Assembly: GCA_009268125.1 (NCBI GenBank)
Contig: WBOU01000009.1
Coordinates: 96,185-160,184, forward strand
Reading direction: 5' to 3'
From: Chloroflexia bacterium SDU3-3
GTDB taxonomy: Bacteria > Chloroflexota > Chloroflexia > Chloroflexales > Roseiflexaceae
Length of the DNA stretch: 64,000 nt
The notes beneath the pieces are model-generated. The model was given only the letters and a program-made list of their open reading frames with translations, had not been told where the DNA came from and ran no database searches. A program made the translations under genes and the position numbers. This document shows, in pieces, positions 30,142 through 38,351 of this stretch (positions within the stretch are counted from its first letter, which is position 1; each line of letters starts with the position of its first letter).

Positions 30142-31110
30142 GTGGATATCTTTACTTCTCTTCGTGATCGCATCGCCCTGGTATTTCCGGGCCAAGGGTC
30201 GCAGTATGTCGGCATGGGCAAGCAGCTCTACGAGACCTCGCCCGCAGCCCGGCAGGTCTTCGACCGCGCCGACAGCGTGCTGGGCTTCCCGCTCTCGAAG
30301 CTGTGCTTTGAAGGCCCGCAGGAAGAGCTCGACGACACCTACAACGCCCAGCCCGCCATCCTCACTGTCTGCATCGCCTGCCTCGAAGCCCTGAAGGAAA
30401 AGCTGGGCGTGCTGGGCTACGCGCTCGCCCCCTCGATCGTGGCCGGGCACAGTCTGGGCGAGTTTACAGCGCTGGTGGTGGCCGGCGTGCTTGACTTTGA
30501 CGACGCGCTCAAGCTGGTGCGCGAGCGTGGCCGCCTGATGAAGGAGAGCGGCGACCAGCGCCCCGGCGGCATGGCCGCCGTGATCGGGCTGGACAAGCCG
30601 ACCCTTGAGCAGGTGGTGGAGGAGGCCCAGCAGGAGGGCGTGGTGACACTGGCCAACGACAACTCGCCCGGGCAGACGGTGCTCTCCGGCGAGGTGGCCG
30701 CGCTCCAGCGCGCCATGGAGCTGTCCAAGCAGCGCGGCGCGAAGATCGTGCAGCGCCTGGCGGTCAGCATCGCCTCGCACTCGCCGCTGATGCAGCAGGC
30801 CTCGCAGAGCTTCACCAGCCTGCTCAGCCAGTGCACCCTGCGCACCCCCGAGATCCCGCTGATCGCCAACATCAGCGCCAGCGTGATGACCAACGTGGAT
30901 GACCTGCGCGCCGAGCTTGCCGAGCACCTGACCAAGCCCGTGCAGTGGACGCAGTCGGTGCAGGAGATCACCGCCCAGGGCATCAGCACGATCGTCGAGA
31001 TCGGCCCCAAGCAGGTGCTCAGCAGCCTAGTCAAGCGGATCACGCCCGACGCCAAGCCCGTGGCGCTGACCGATGCCGAGGTGGTCAAGCTGCTGGCGCT
31101 CGAAGCCTAG
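30142..31110 (+). CDS. fabD: Malonyl-CoA:ACP transacylase
   Basis: 322 residues from a GTG (MDIFTSLRDRIALVFPGQGSQ), chosen because AGGTGG (30131-30136) is well spaced; a GTG three codons upstream is the alternative. The GQGSQ oxyanion motif, the active-site serine in GHSLGEFTALV, arginine in LVRERGRLM, and histidine in SIASHSPLM are present. It loads malonate on acyl carrier protein for fatty acid elongation. The usual fabG and acpP genes do not follow. After a terminator-like hairpin comes fabF. Confidence 0.95.
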   Translation: MDIFTSLRDRIALVFPGQGSQYVGMGKQLYETSPAARQVFDRADSVLGFPLSKLCFEGPQEELDDTYNAQPAILTVCIACLEALKEKLGVLGYALAPSIVAGHSLGEFTALVVAGVLDFDDALKLVRERGRLMKESGDQRPGGMAAVIGLDKPTLEQVVEEAQQEGVVTLANDNSPGQTVLSGEVAALQRAMELSKQRGAKIVQRLAVSIASHSPLMQQASQSFTSLLSQCTLRTPEIPLIANISASVMTNVDDLRAELAEHLTKPVQWTQSVQEITAQGISTIVEIGPKQVLSSLVKRITPDAKPVALTDAEVVKLLALEA

Positions 31111-31134
31111 CAGCGGCCTCGCCCAGACCCTTGA

Positions 31135-31166
31135 TGACAAGGCGAATGGCTCGCCTTGTCATTTTT
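31135..31166 (+). terminator. Intrinsic terminator between fabD and fabF
   Basis: Perfect 11-base arms (TGACAAGGCGA and complement), a 5-base loop and five T directly after the stem. fabF starts only 23 bases later. Confidence 0.8.
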
Positions 31167-31188
31167 CCATGCTTCAAAGGAGAAAACT

Positions 31189-32427
31189 ATGCGCCGGGTT
31201 GTGATTACCGGTCTTGGTGCGATAACCCCCGTGGGCAACGATGTGCCCACCCTGTGGAAGGCGCTGATGGCGGGCGAGAGCGGCGTGGGGCCGATCACAC
31301 GCTTCGACGCGAGCGAGTACCCCGTGCGAATCGCTGGCGAGATCAAGAACTTCAAGCTTGACCCGCAGGTGGACCCGCGCGAGGCCCGCCGCGCGTCGCT
31401 GTTCTCGCACTACGCGCTGAACGCGGTGATCGAGGCGGTGCGCGCCGCCCAGCTCGACATGACGCAGGAGGACCGCGAGCGGGTGGGTGTGGTGTTCGGC
31501 ACCGGCGCGGGCGGGCTGGATGTGATCTACGAGAACCACAACACCCTGCGCGAGCGCGGCCAGCGCCGCGTGGCCCCCACCATGATCGCCAACATGATCC
31601 CCGATGCGGCCACCGGCCATATCGCCATCCTGCTGGGCGCGCAGGGGCCGAACATGGCGATCACGGCGGCCTGCTCCACCGGCGGGCACAACATCGGCGA
31701 GGCCTGGGAGACCATCCGGCGCGGCGACGCCGATGTGATCATCACCGGCAGCAGCGATGCGACCATCCACGCCACCATGGTGGCCTCGTTCGCGAACATG
31801 CGCGGCCTGGCGGGCGACAACGAGCACCCCCAGCAGGCCTGCCGCCCCTTCGACGCCCGCCGCGACGGCTTCATCCTCTCCGAGGGCGCGGCGGCCCTGG
31901 TGCTAGAGAGCCTCGACCACGCGCTGGCGCGCAACGCGCCGATCGTGGCCGAGATCATCGGCTACGGCAACACCAACGACGCCTACGACATGGTGGCCGC
32001 CGACGCCAACGGCGCTGGCATCGCCCGCGCGATGAAGGTGGCCATCCGCAAGGCGGGGATCGCGCCCGAGGATGTGCAGTACATCAACGCCCACGGCACC
32101 GGCACGCCGCTGAACGACTCGGCGGAGACAAGCGCGATCAAGTCGGTGCTGGGCGATCACGCCAAGAAGGTGATGGTCAGCTCCACCAAGTCGATGCTGG
32201 GCCACATGATGGGCGCGGCGGGCTCGACCGAGGCACTAATCTGCGCGCTGGCCATCCAGAACGGGGTGGTACCGCCGACGATCAACTATGGCGAGCCGGA
32301 CCCGGCGTGCGACCTGGACTACGTGCCGAACGAGCCGCGCTCGGTGGATCTGGAGATCGCGATCTCCAACTCGATCGGCCTGGGCGGCCATAACTCGGCG
32401 CTGGTGCTGCGGCGCTACCACGCCTAG
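31189..32427 (+). CDS. fabF: 3-oxoacyl-ACP synthase II
   Basis: 412 residues from MRRVVITGLGAITPVGN. The Cys-His-His triad is intact: TAACSTGGHN, NAHGTGTPLND and KSMLGHMMGAAG. The C-terminal LGGHNSALVLRRY is the usual glycine loop. It condenses malonyl-ACP with a growing acyl chain. AAAGGAG lies 6 bases before the ATG. The terminator between fabD and fabF means that fabF gets either read-through or its own unseen promoter. Confidence 0.96.
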   Translation: MRRVVITGLGAITPVGNDVPTLWKALMAGESGVGPITRFDASEYPVRIAGEIKNFKLDPQVDPREARRASLFSHYALNAVIEAVRAAQLDMTQEDRERVGVVFGTGAGGLDVIYENHNTLRERGQRRVAPTMIANMIPDAATGHIAILLGAQGPNMAITAACSTGGHNIGEAWETIRRGDADVIITGSSDATIHATMVASFANMRGLAGDNEHPQQACRPFDARRDGFILSEGAAALVLESLDHALARNAPIVAEIIGYGNTNDAYDMVAADANGAGIARAMKVAIRKAGIAPEDVQYINAHGTGTPLNDSAETSAIKSVLGDHAKKVMVSSTKSMLGHMMGAAGSTEALICALAIQNGVVPPTINYGEPDPACDLDYVPNEPRSVDLEIAISNSIGLGGHNSALVLRRYHA

Positions 32428-32433
32428 GGTGTC

Positions 32434-32475
32434 AAAAAAGCGGGCGGCTGGGAGAGATCCCAGCTGCCCGCTTTT
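32434..32475. terminator. Strong bidirectional terminator after fabF
   Basis: A 15-base stem (AGCGGGCGGCTGGGA with its complement, one G-T pair), a GAGA loop, an A run before it and five T after it. Confidence 0.88.
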
Positions 32476-32576
32476 TGTGCGTGGTGCCTATGTGAAGCGC
32501 TTGAGCCTACTCGCCTCACATGGTGTCATCTTTTCGCCATGTTTGCGCGTTGTTTTGGGGGTCGGTCGGGCCGACC

Positions 32577-32732
32577 GCTTGCCGCTTCGATGATGATGGT
32601 TCCTGGTGTTTGTTTGGTGTGTGCCCTACGCGGGCGGCGGCTAGAGGCCTGCCCCGAGCAACCCCGCGAGGGGGCATCGCCCGCTTCGATCCCCCAATTT
32701 GAGGCATTCCCGTGCTGTTCCCTGGCTATGGC
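32577..32732 (+). repeat. Dispersed element B, copy 4
   Basis: GTGTGCCCTACGCGGGCGGC, GAGGCCTGCCCCGAGCAA, GCGAGGGGGCATCGCCC, CCCAATTTGAGGCATTCCCG. The 3' tail is diverged compared with copies 1-3. Confidence 0.65.
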
Positions 32733-32800
32733 CCGGCACGCGCCTCTACACGATTTGCCGCTTCCAAGCGCCTCGCTCATAAAAGTGACCCCATGTGAGC

Positions 32801-33223
32801 CTACGCATCCCCACACAGCGAGGCCAGCGCATCGAGCGCAGCGTGGTAGAATCGTCGCCGCTGCTCGCGATCTGCCGGGCCGGGCAGGTGCTCCTCGTGG
32901 AAGGCCACGGTGGTGCGCTGGCCCTGGGGCAGCAGGCGCAGCTGCACGGTGGATGCCCGCGCATCCCCCGCCCGCCCCAGCGTAAGCCGCAGGTGCGAGC
33001 CTTCGCGCAGCACGCGCACCACACCGCCGCGCCCATCGGCCAGGGCGTAGGGCTGGCCCTGGGCGAGCTTGCCGCTGGCCAGCTCGCCCAGCCACACGGC
33101 TAGCCCGCGCGGCCCCAGCAGCATGTCCCAGGCCACGCCCAGCGGGATGGGCAGCGTGCGCCGCGCGCCAACCTGAAAGCCCACGTCGCTGGTCTGACCG
33201 ACCATGGTCTGTTCATCGCTCAT
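32801..33223 (-). CDS. SRPBCC/AHSA1-type protein
   Basis: 140 residues from MSDEQTMVGQ. The pattern fits the START-like SRPBCC fold: an N-terminal strand with IPLGVAWDMLLGPRGLAVWLG, a middle set of strands (GVVRVLREGSHLRLTLGR; TTVAFHEEHLPGPADREQR) and a long C-terminal helix (FYHAALDALASL). These proteins bind hydrophobic ligands or act as Hsp90-cochaperone-like domains. It lies downstream of the dienelactone hydrolase on the same strand, with the 21-bp repeat array between them. Confidence 0.72.
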   Translation of the reverse strand: MSDEQTMVGQTSDVGFQVGARRTLPIPLGVAWDMLLGPRGLAVWLGELASGKLAQGQPYALADGRGGVVRVLREGSHLRLTLGRAGDARASTVQLRLLPQGQRTTVAFHEEHLPGPADREQRRRFYHAALDALASLCGDA

Positions 33224-33258
33224 ATGCCGCTCCTCTCGCAACGCGTGGGGCAGATCTC

Positions 33259-33489
33259 GTCGTCCGGCCCGCTACCGCCGTCGTCCGGCCCGCTACCGCC
33301 GTCGTCCGGCCCGCTACCGCCGTCGTCTGGCCCGCTACCACCGTCGTCCGGCCCGCTACCGCCGTCGTCTGGCCCGCTACCGCCGTCGTCCGGCCCGCTA
33401 CCGCCGTCGTCCGGCCCGCTACCGCCGTCGTCCGGCCCGCTACCGCCGTCGTCTGGCCCGCTACCGCCGTCGTCCGGCCCGCTACCGCC
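33259..33489. repeat. Tandem array, 11 units of 21 bp
   Basis: Eleven nearly identical 21-base units starting GTCGTCCGGCCCGCTACC, with a few C to T or G to A changes. The array begins one base after the stop of the dienelactone hydrolase, and no ORF across it looks real. On the minus strand the unit shares 17 of 21 positions with the array at 63771-64000. Confidence 0.95.
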
Positions 33490-33490
33490 G

Positions 33491-34141
33491 TCATGCGGGA
33501 GAATTGAGATGCTGCTGGAAGAAGGCCAGCGTGCGATCCCATGCCAGCGCGGCGGCGGCGGGATCGTACTCGGGCCGGTCATCTTCCATAAACCAATGGC
33601 CAGCGCCGGGGTAGAGGTGTAGCGTCGCCTCGCGCCCAGCTGCCTGCATCGCCGCGTGCAGCTCGTGCACACCATCCAGCGGCTCCCAGTCATCCTGCTC
33701 GGCAAAGTTGCACAGGAAGGCAGCGCTTGTCTGGGTGAAATCGACCATCCTCCCGCCGTAGCACAGCGAGACCGCCCGCACCTCGGGCAGGTTGGCGGCC
33801 AGCCAGGTGGACCAGGCCGCGCCCATGGAGAAGCCCACCACGCCCAGGCCGGCGCCGCGCACCGCCGGGTGCTCGCGCAGCGCCGCCCCCGCCGCAAGGC
33901 AGAGCCCGCCCAGCGCCTGCCAGTCGCGCTGCTCCATCAGCGCCTCGGCCTCGGGGATGGTGTCGACAACCGCGCCGCCGTTCAGATCGGGCGCGAACAC
34001 CACGAACCCGGCCTGGGCCAGGCGTTCGGCATAGGCCACGAAGGCGGGCTTGAGGCCCCACCAACCGTGCAGCAGCAGCACGCCGGGGCCAGTGCCGCCC
34101 GCAGGCAGCGCCAGGTGTCCAGGAATATCAGAGATCGCCAT
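33491..34141 (-). CDS. Dienelactone hydrolase-family protein
   Basis: 216 residues from MAISDIPGHLALPAGG. An alpha/beta hydrolase: GVLLLHGWWGL near residue 20, nucleophile motif GFSMGA near residue 110, the acid probably in FAEQDDWEPLDG, and histidine in YPGAGHWF. Classical dienelactone hydrolases have a cysteine nucleophile; here it is serine, so the substrate may be an ordinary ester or lactone. It is divergent from the WYL regulator, with 92 bases between the starts, and is a likely target of it. The stop abuts the tandem array. Confidence 0.82.
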   Translation of the reverse strand: MAISDIPGHLALPAGGTGPGVLLLHGWWGLKPAFVAYAERLAQAGFVVFAPDLNGGAVVDTIPEAEALMEQRDWQALGGLCLAAGAALREHPAVRGAGLGVVGFSMGAAWSTWLAANLPEVRAVSLCYGGRMVDFTQTSAAFLCNFAEQDDWEPLDGVHELHAAMQAAGREATLHLYPGAGHWFMEDDRPEYDPAAAALAWDRTLAFFQQHLNSPA

Positions 34142-34183
34142 CGGTCGCTCCTCTCGCTCACATGTTCGCTTCTCTGCATGCAG

Positions 34184-34189
34184 TATACT
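34184..34189 (+). promoter_or_regulatory. -10 box of the WYL regulator
   Basis: TATACT 45 bases before the start, in the shared divergent promoter region. No clear -35 hexamer. Confidence 0.4.
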
Positions 34190-34233
34190 GGTGAAAGCGG
34201 AAAGATTCAGCCCTATTTCAGAAGGCACGCCCC

Positions 34234-35205
34234 ATGTACAGCCCCACCACCCGGGTGCTCACCGTGCTTGAGCTCCTGCAGTCGCACGACCGCATGACTG
34301 CCCGCGAGCTCGCCAGCCGGATCGAGGTCGACCCGCGCACCATCCGCCACTACATCACCGCACTGCAAGATCTGGGCATCCCGATCGAGGGCGAGCGCGG
34401 GCGCTACGGGGCCTACCGGCTGCGGCCCGGCTACAAGCTGCCGCCGCTGATGCTGAGCGAGGACGAGGCGGTGGCGATCACGCTGGGGCTGATGGGGGCC
34501 AGGGCCATGGGGATGCCCAGCGCGGCGCTGGCGGTGGAGGGCGCGCTGGCCAAGGTGGGCCGCGTGCTGCCCGAGCACCTGCGCGCCCGCGTGCAGGCCA
34601 TGGAGCGATCCATCACCTTCCACGCCGAGCCGCCAAAGGATGCGCCCGAGGGCGATATACTGCTGGCCCTGAGCCATGCGACCCAGCACAGCCAGCGCGT
34701 GTGGATGGCCTACCGCAGGTGGGATGGCGAGCCGAGCGAGCGCCGCCTCGACCCCTACGGCATCGTGCAGCACCGCGGGCGCTGGTACGTCGCCGGGCAC
34801 TGCCACCTGCGCCGCGAGCTGCGCGTGTTCCGGGTGGATCGGATCGCGGCCATCCGCAGCCTGCCCGAGCCGTTCCAGCGCCCGCCCGACATCAATATCC
34901 TCGATGTAGTGCTCACGTCCATCGCCAAGACACCCGGCGAGTGGGAGGCGCAGGTCATCCTGCACACCACCTTCGAGCAGGCCCGCGAGTGGCTGCCCGC
35001 CAGCCTGGCGCTGCTGGAGCCAGCCGAGGATGGCGTGCTGATGCGCTGCTTCGCCCAGGACATCGACTGGCTGGCCCACGCGGTGCTGTCGCTGCCCTGC
35101 CCACTACAGGTGCTCGGCCCGCCCGCGCTGCACCAGGCCCTGGCCACCCTGGCGCAGCGGGCCGCCCAGTTCGGCAGCCCCGCGCCCGGCGGGCATGGCG
35201 GCTAG
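34234..35205 (+). CDS. WYL-domain transcriptional regulator (YafY-like)
   Basis: 323 residues. The N-terminal winged helix is RVLTVLELLQSHDRMTARELASRIEVDPRTIRHYITALQDLGIPIEGERGRYGAYRL, read in pieces. The WYL domain contains VWMAYRRWDG and LDPYGIVQHRGRWYVAGHCHLRRELRVFRVDRI. A C-terminal WCX-like part follows. WYL domains sense nucleotides or other ligands. It probably controls the divergent dienelactone hydrolase/SRPBCC genes and itself. Its stop overlaps that of the aldolase gene by 4 bases, tail to tail. Confidence 0.87.
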   Translation: MYSPTTRVLTVLELLQSHDRMTARELASRIEVDPRTIRHYITALQDLGIPIEGERGRYGAYRLRPGYKLPPLMLSEDEAVAITLGLMGARAMGMPSAALAVEGALAKVGRVLPEHLRARVQAMERSITFHAEPPKDAPEGDILLALSHATQHSQRVWMAYRRWDGEPSERRLDPYGIVQHRGRWYVAGHCHLRRELRVFRVDRIAAIRSLPEPFQRPPDINILDVVLTSIAKTPGEWEAQVILHTTFEQAREWLPASLALLEPAEDGVLMRCFAQDIDWLAHAVLSLPCPLQVLGPPALHQALATLAQRAAQFGSPAPGGHGG

Positions 35206-35816
35206 ACCGAGGCGCAGGCCTCGACGAACGAGCGGGCGCGCTGGGCGATCTGCACCCAGTCCTGCGCGGCGATCAGGCGCGGGTCCACCACGCCGCCGCC
35301 GATGCCCACCGTGTAGGCCCCGGCGCGGATGTAGGCCGCGCAGTTGGTCAGATCCACCCCGCCGGTCGGCACCAGCTTCAGGTCGGGCAGCGGCCCCAGC
35401 ACATCCTTGATAAAGCTCGGGCCGAGCGAGCGCACCGGGAAGACCTTGATCATGGGCGCGCCCGCCTGCCAGGCATCCAGGATCTCGCTGGGCGTGAAGG
35501 CCCCGCAGATCACCGGGGTGTTCTGGGCGCGGCCCTCGCCCACCACATCCTTGCGCACGGTGGGCGTGACGAGGAACTGCGCGCCTGCCGCGATCGCATC
35601 GTGGGCCTGCTGGGCGGTGAGGATGGTGCCTGCGCCGATGCTGGCGGCATCGCCCAGGGCCGCGCGCGCGGCCTCGATAGCGCCCAGCGCGTCGTTGTTG
35701 GTCAGGGTGAACTCGATCGCCGTCAGGCCGCCGTTCACCAGCGCCTGTGCCAGCGGCACTGCCTGGGAGAGATCGGCGAGGCGGATGATGGCGATCGGCA
35801 TCCGTGGAGCGAGCAT
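35202..35816 (-). CDS. eda: 2-keto-3-deoxy-6-phosphogluconate aldolase
   Basis: 204 residues from MLAPRMPIAIIRLADLSQAVPLA. The catalytic glutamate is in GLTAIEFTLTNNDAL and the Schiff-base lysine in APMIKVFPVRSLGPSFIKDV. GAGTILTAQQ and LVPTGGVDLTN are the substrate phosphate regions. It splits KDPG (or a related keto-deoxy sugar phosphate) into pyruvate and an aldehyde in Entner-Doudoroff-type routes. No kinase or dehydratase is adjacent. AAAGGAAGAGG precedes the ATG; the in-frame extension upstream is repeat DNA. Confidence 0.88.
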   Translation of the reverse strand: MLAPRMPIAIIRLADLSQAVPLAQALVNGGLTAIEFTLTNNDALGAIEAARAALGDAASIGAGTILTAQQAHDAIAAGAQFLVTPTVRKDVVGEGRAQNTPVICGAFTPSEILDAWQAGAPMIKVFPVRSLGPSFIKDVLGPLPDLKLVPTGGVDLTNCAAYIRAGAYTVGIGGGVVDPRLIAAQDWVQIAQRARSFVEACASV

Positions 35817-35889
35817 ACCTCTTCCTTTCAATGCCACGGTTTTGTCGCTGGCTATGATACACGAAGTGGCAAGAACCGTTTCGGGCGAA

Positions 35890-36004
35890 TACCACGAAGG
35901 TGCGAGGGGGGAAAGAATACCGCTTACCACCAAGGCGCCAAGGCTCCAAGAGCGCAAATACCACGAAGGCGCGAGAAAGAACACCTTTACCACCAAAAAG
36001 CCAA
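35890..36004. repeat. Dispersed motif A, copy 7 (double)
   Basis: Two TACCACGAAGG units alternate with two TTACCACCAA units within 115 bases. Confidence 0.7.
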
Positions 36005-36080
36005 AGGCCATAGAAACAGCAGACACACAGAGGCCCTGGGGCAATACGCCCCAGGGCCTCCGCCGCGCACGCAGCTCGCG

Positions 36081-37925
36081 CTAGCCATCCAGGTGGTAGG
36101 GCACGCTCGTCACCACGATGCCACGGTGGAAGAACAGCGCCGCCTTGATCAGCAGGCCGCTCTGGTTGTGCAGCAGGTGCTCCCACCAGTGCGAGGGCAC
36201 GAACTCGGGCACGACCACTGTCAGCACATCGTCCTTGTAGCGCTCATCCAGCTCGTTCACAAAGCGCAGCATGGGCCGCACCAGGCTGCGGTAGGGCGAG
36301 GGCAGCACCACCAGCGGAATGTCGCCCGCCCACTCCTGCCACTTCGCGCGGATCTTCTCGGTGTCCTCGGGGTCGAACTCCACATACAGCGCGGTGGTGT
36401 TGTCGGGCGCGATCGAGCTGGCGTACTCCAGCGCGGTGAGCGTGCCGCGGTGCACCCCCGAGACCAGCACCAGCGCGGTGTGGCGGCGCACCGCCATCGG
36501 GCGGGCGGCCCCCTCAAGCGAGAGCTGCCTGGCGATCGTGCGGTAGTGTGTGTGGATCGACTGGAACATCAGCACGATGATCGGGATGGCCACCAGCACC
36601 GCCCACGCGCCGTGGGCAAACCGCGTGGCGATGATGATGCAGAACACCAGCGCGGTGAGCGCCGCGCCCAGGCCGTTGATCGCCACGCTGCGCCGCCAGC
36701 CGGGGCCACGCTCGCGCAGCCAGTGGCGCACCATGCCCGCCTGCGAGAGCGTGAACGAGATGAACACGCCGATGGCGTAGAGCGGCAGCATGGCCTGCTC
36801 CTTGGCGTCGAAGATGATCACCAGCACCGAGGCCAGCAGCCCCAGCACGATGATGCCGTTCGAGTAGACCAGGCGGTCGCCGCGGATGGAGAACTGGTGC
36901 GGCAGGAAGCGGTCGTGCGAGAGGATGGAGGCCAGGCGCGGGAAGTCGGCGTAGCTGGTGTTGGCGGCCAGCACCAGGATGAGCGCCGTGGCCACCTGCA
37001 CCACAAAGTAGAACGGGCCGGTGCCCACGATGGTGCGCACCACCTGCGACACCACGCTCTCGCTCTCGCTGGGCATGGCGTTGGTGGCCTGGGCCAGCAC
37101 CGTGAGACCCAGGAAGATCGCGCCCAGGATGCCGACCATGGCCAGCAGTGTGCGCGACGCGTTCACCGACTCGGGCTTGCGGAAGGCCGGCACGCCGTTC
37201 GAGATCGCCTCGACGCCGGTGAGCGCAGTGCAGCCCGCCGAGAAGGCCTGCAGGATGAGGAATAGCGTCACCGTCTGGGCCTGGGTGTGCACCTCGGCGG
37301 GCGGGGGCAGCTGCGGCAGCGAGCCGGTGAGCACCAGCCGCGCCACGCCGATGATGATGCAGGCGAACATGCTCACCACAAACAGATAGGTCGGCACCGC
37401 GAAGATCGCGCCGCTCTCCTTTAGGCCGCGCAGGTTGATCAGGGTGATGAAGACAATGAAGGCCAGCGCGATCTCCACGCGGTAGCTGGCCAGCGAGGCC
37501 ACACCCCATGTCGAGGCCAGCGATGTGACCGCGAACACGCCCGCCGAGACCGAGACCGCCACCGTCAGCACATAGTCGATCAGCAGCGAGCCAGCGGCCA
37601 CCAGGCCGGGGATCTGGCCCAGGTTCTCGTGGGCGACGATGTACGCGCCGCCGCCGCTGGGGTAGGCGTGGATGGTCTGGCGGTACGAGAAGCCCACGAT
37701 CAGCAGCAGCATGATGATCGCGAGGCAGATCGGGATGGAGAGGTTGAGCGCGCCGATGCCTGCGGTGAGCAGCACCAGCATGATCGCCTCGGTGGCGTAG
37801 GCGTTGGAGCTAATCGCGTCGGACGAAAAAACCGCCAGCGCAATAATCTTGCGCAGGCGCTGGTGCTGCTGCTGGTCAGTCGCAAGCGGCTGGCCAACCA
37901 GTAGGCGCTTGAACACGCCGATCAT
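36081..37925 (-). CDS. kimA: KimA-like potassium transporter (APC superfamily)
   Basis: 614 residues, close to the 607 of Bacillus subtilis KimA (YdaO). Shared segments include FSSDAISSNAYATEAIMLVL, SYRQTIHAYPSGGGAYIV, LTGVEAISNGVPAF and the C-terminal HNQSGLLIKAALFF...VPYHLDG. Twelve helices are followed from about residue 470 by a cytoplasmic USP-like domain (TALVLVSGVHRGTLTALEYAS). KimA imports K+ with protons, and c-di-AMP binding to the C-terminal domain shuts it. GAGG lies 7 bases before the ATG. I see no c-di-AMP riboswitch in the leader, unlike in Bacillus. Confidence 0.87.
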   Translation of the reverse strand: MIGVFKRLLVGQPLATDQQQHQRLRKIIALAVFSSDAISSNAYATEAIMLVLLTAGIGALNLSIPICLAIIMLLLIVGFSYRQTIHAYPSGGGAYIVAHENLGQIPGLVAAGSLLIDYVLTVAVSVSAGVFAVTSLASTWGVASLASYRVEIALAFIVFITLINLRGLKESGAIFAVPTYLFVVSMFACIIIGVARLVLTGSLPQLPPPAEVHTQAQTVTLFLILQAFSAGCTALTGVEAISNGVPAFRKPESVNASRTLLAMVGILGAIFLGLTVLAQATNAMPSESESVVSQVVRTIVGTGPFYFVVQVATALILVLAANTSYADFPRLASILSHDRFLPHQFSIRGDRLVYSNGIIVLGLLASVLVIIFDAKEQAMLPLYAIGVFISFTLSQAGMVRHWLRERGPGWRRSVAINGLGAALTALVFCIIIATRFAHGAWAVLVAIPIIVLMFQSIHTHYRTIARQLSLEGAARPMAVRRHTALVLVSGVHRGTLTALEYASSIAPDNTTALYVEFDPEDTEKIRAKWQEWAGDIPLVVLPSPYRSLVRPMLRFVNELDERYKDDVLTVVVPEFVPSHWWEHLLHNQSGLLIKAALFFHRGIVVTSVPYHLDG

Positions 37926-38125
37926 AAAATCCTCATCGCCTCAGAGAGCAAGGTCTACCAGATCGATAGCGTTGGCAGGGGTTTTCTTTGGGGCTGTGCC
38001 CCAGCCTCCGCCCTGCGCTTCGCGCGTCTATCAAGATCAGGTGGGAATGCTCTATCCTTTCGTGCGGGCCACTGCCCGGCGGAGCAACAGGTTGCTCCTT
38101 GGTATCCTAGCACGCTCCTGCGGCG

Positions 38126-38175
38126 AAAAAAGGGCCGCGGGCATAAAGATCCTATAAAGATTTATGCCCGTGGCC
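38126..38175 (-). terminator. Intrinsic terminator upstream of the KimA gene
   Basis: 15-base arms (38133-38147 with 38161-38175, one mismatch) and a T6 tract on the minus strand (38126-38131). It would end transcripts from the HAD/ATPase gene. A GGAGCAAC/GTTGCTCC hairpin lies at about 38082-38099. Confidence 0.85.
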
Positions 38176-38312
38176 ATATTCACTTTAAGGCTTTGTGATG
38201 AGGTTTATAAAACGCAACCCTCGGGAATCCTGATAGCAATGTAGGCCCATCTTTATGGCTTTTCCGCTACAATCCCAGAGAATTGGCTCCTATCGCGCCG
38301 CGCGGCAGCCAT

Positions 38313-38346
38313 GCGGCGGCGGGCCTGCCACAAGGCCCGCCGCCGC
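38313..38346 (-). terminator. GC-rich hairpin after the HAD/ATPase gene
   Basis: Perfect 14-base arms (GCGGCGGCGGGCCT and complement) with a 6-base loop, 5 bases past the stop. No T tract. Confidence 0.5.
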
Positions 38347-38351
38347 CCGCG

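Noticed and set aside
33259..33489. CRISPR array
   Set aside because: The units are contiguous and identical with no spacers, and no cas gene is present. The same holds for 43286-43495 and 63771-64000.
33204..33897. Proline/serine/glycine repeat protein across the 21-bp array
   Set aside because: All frames of a 21-base repeat without stops stay open. These frames continue antisense or out of frame into the dienelactone hydrolase, whose own stop lies exactly before the array.
37926..38351. c-di-AMP riboswitch ahead of the KimA gene
   Set aside because: I looked for the conserved ydaO core on the minus strand and found only a terminator, a GGAGCAAC/GTTGCTCC hairpin and repeat DNA.
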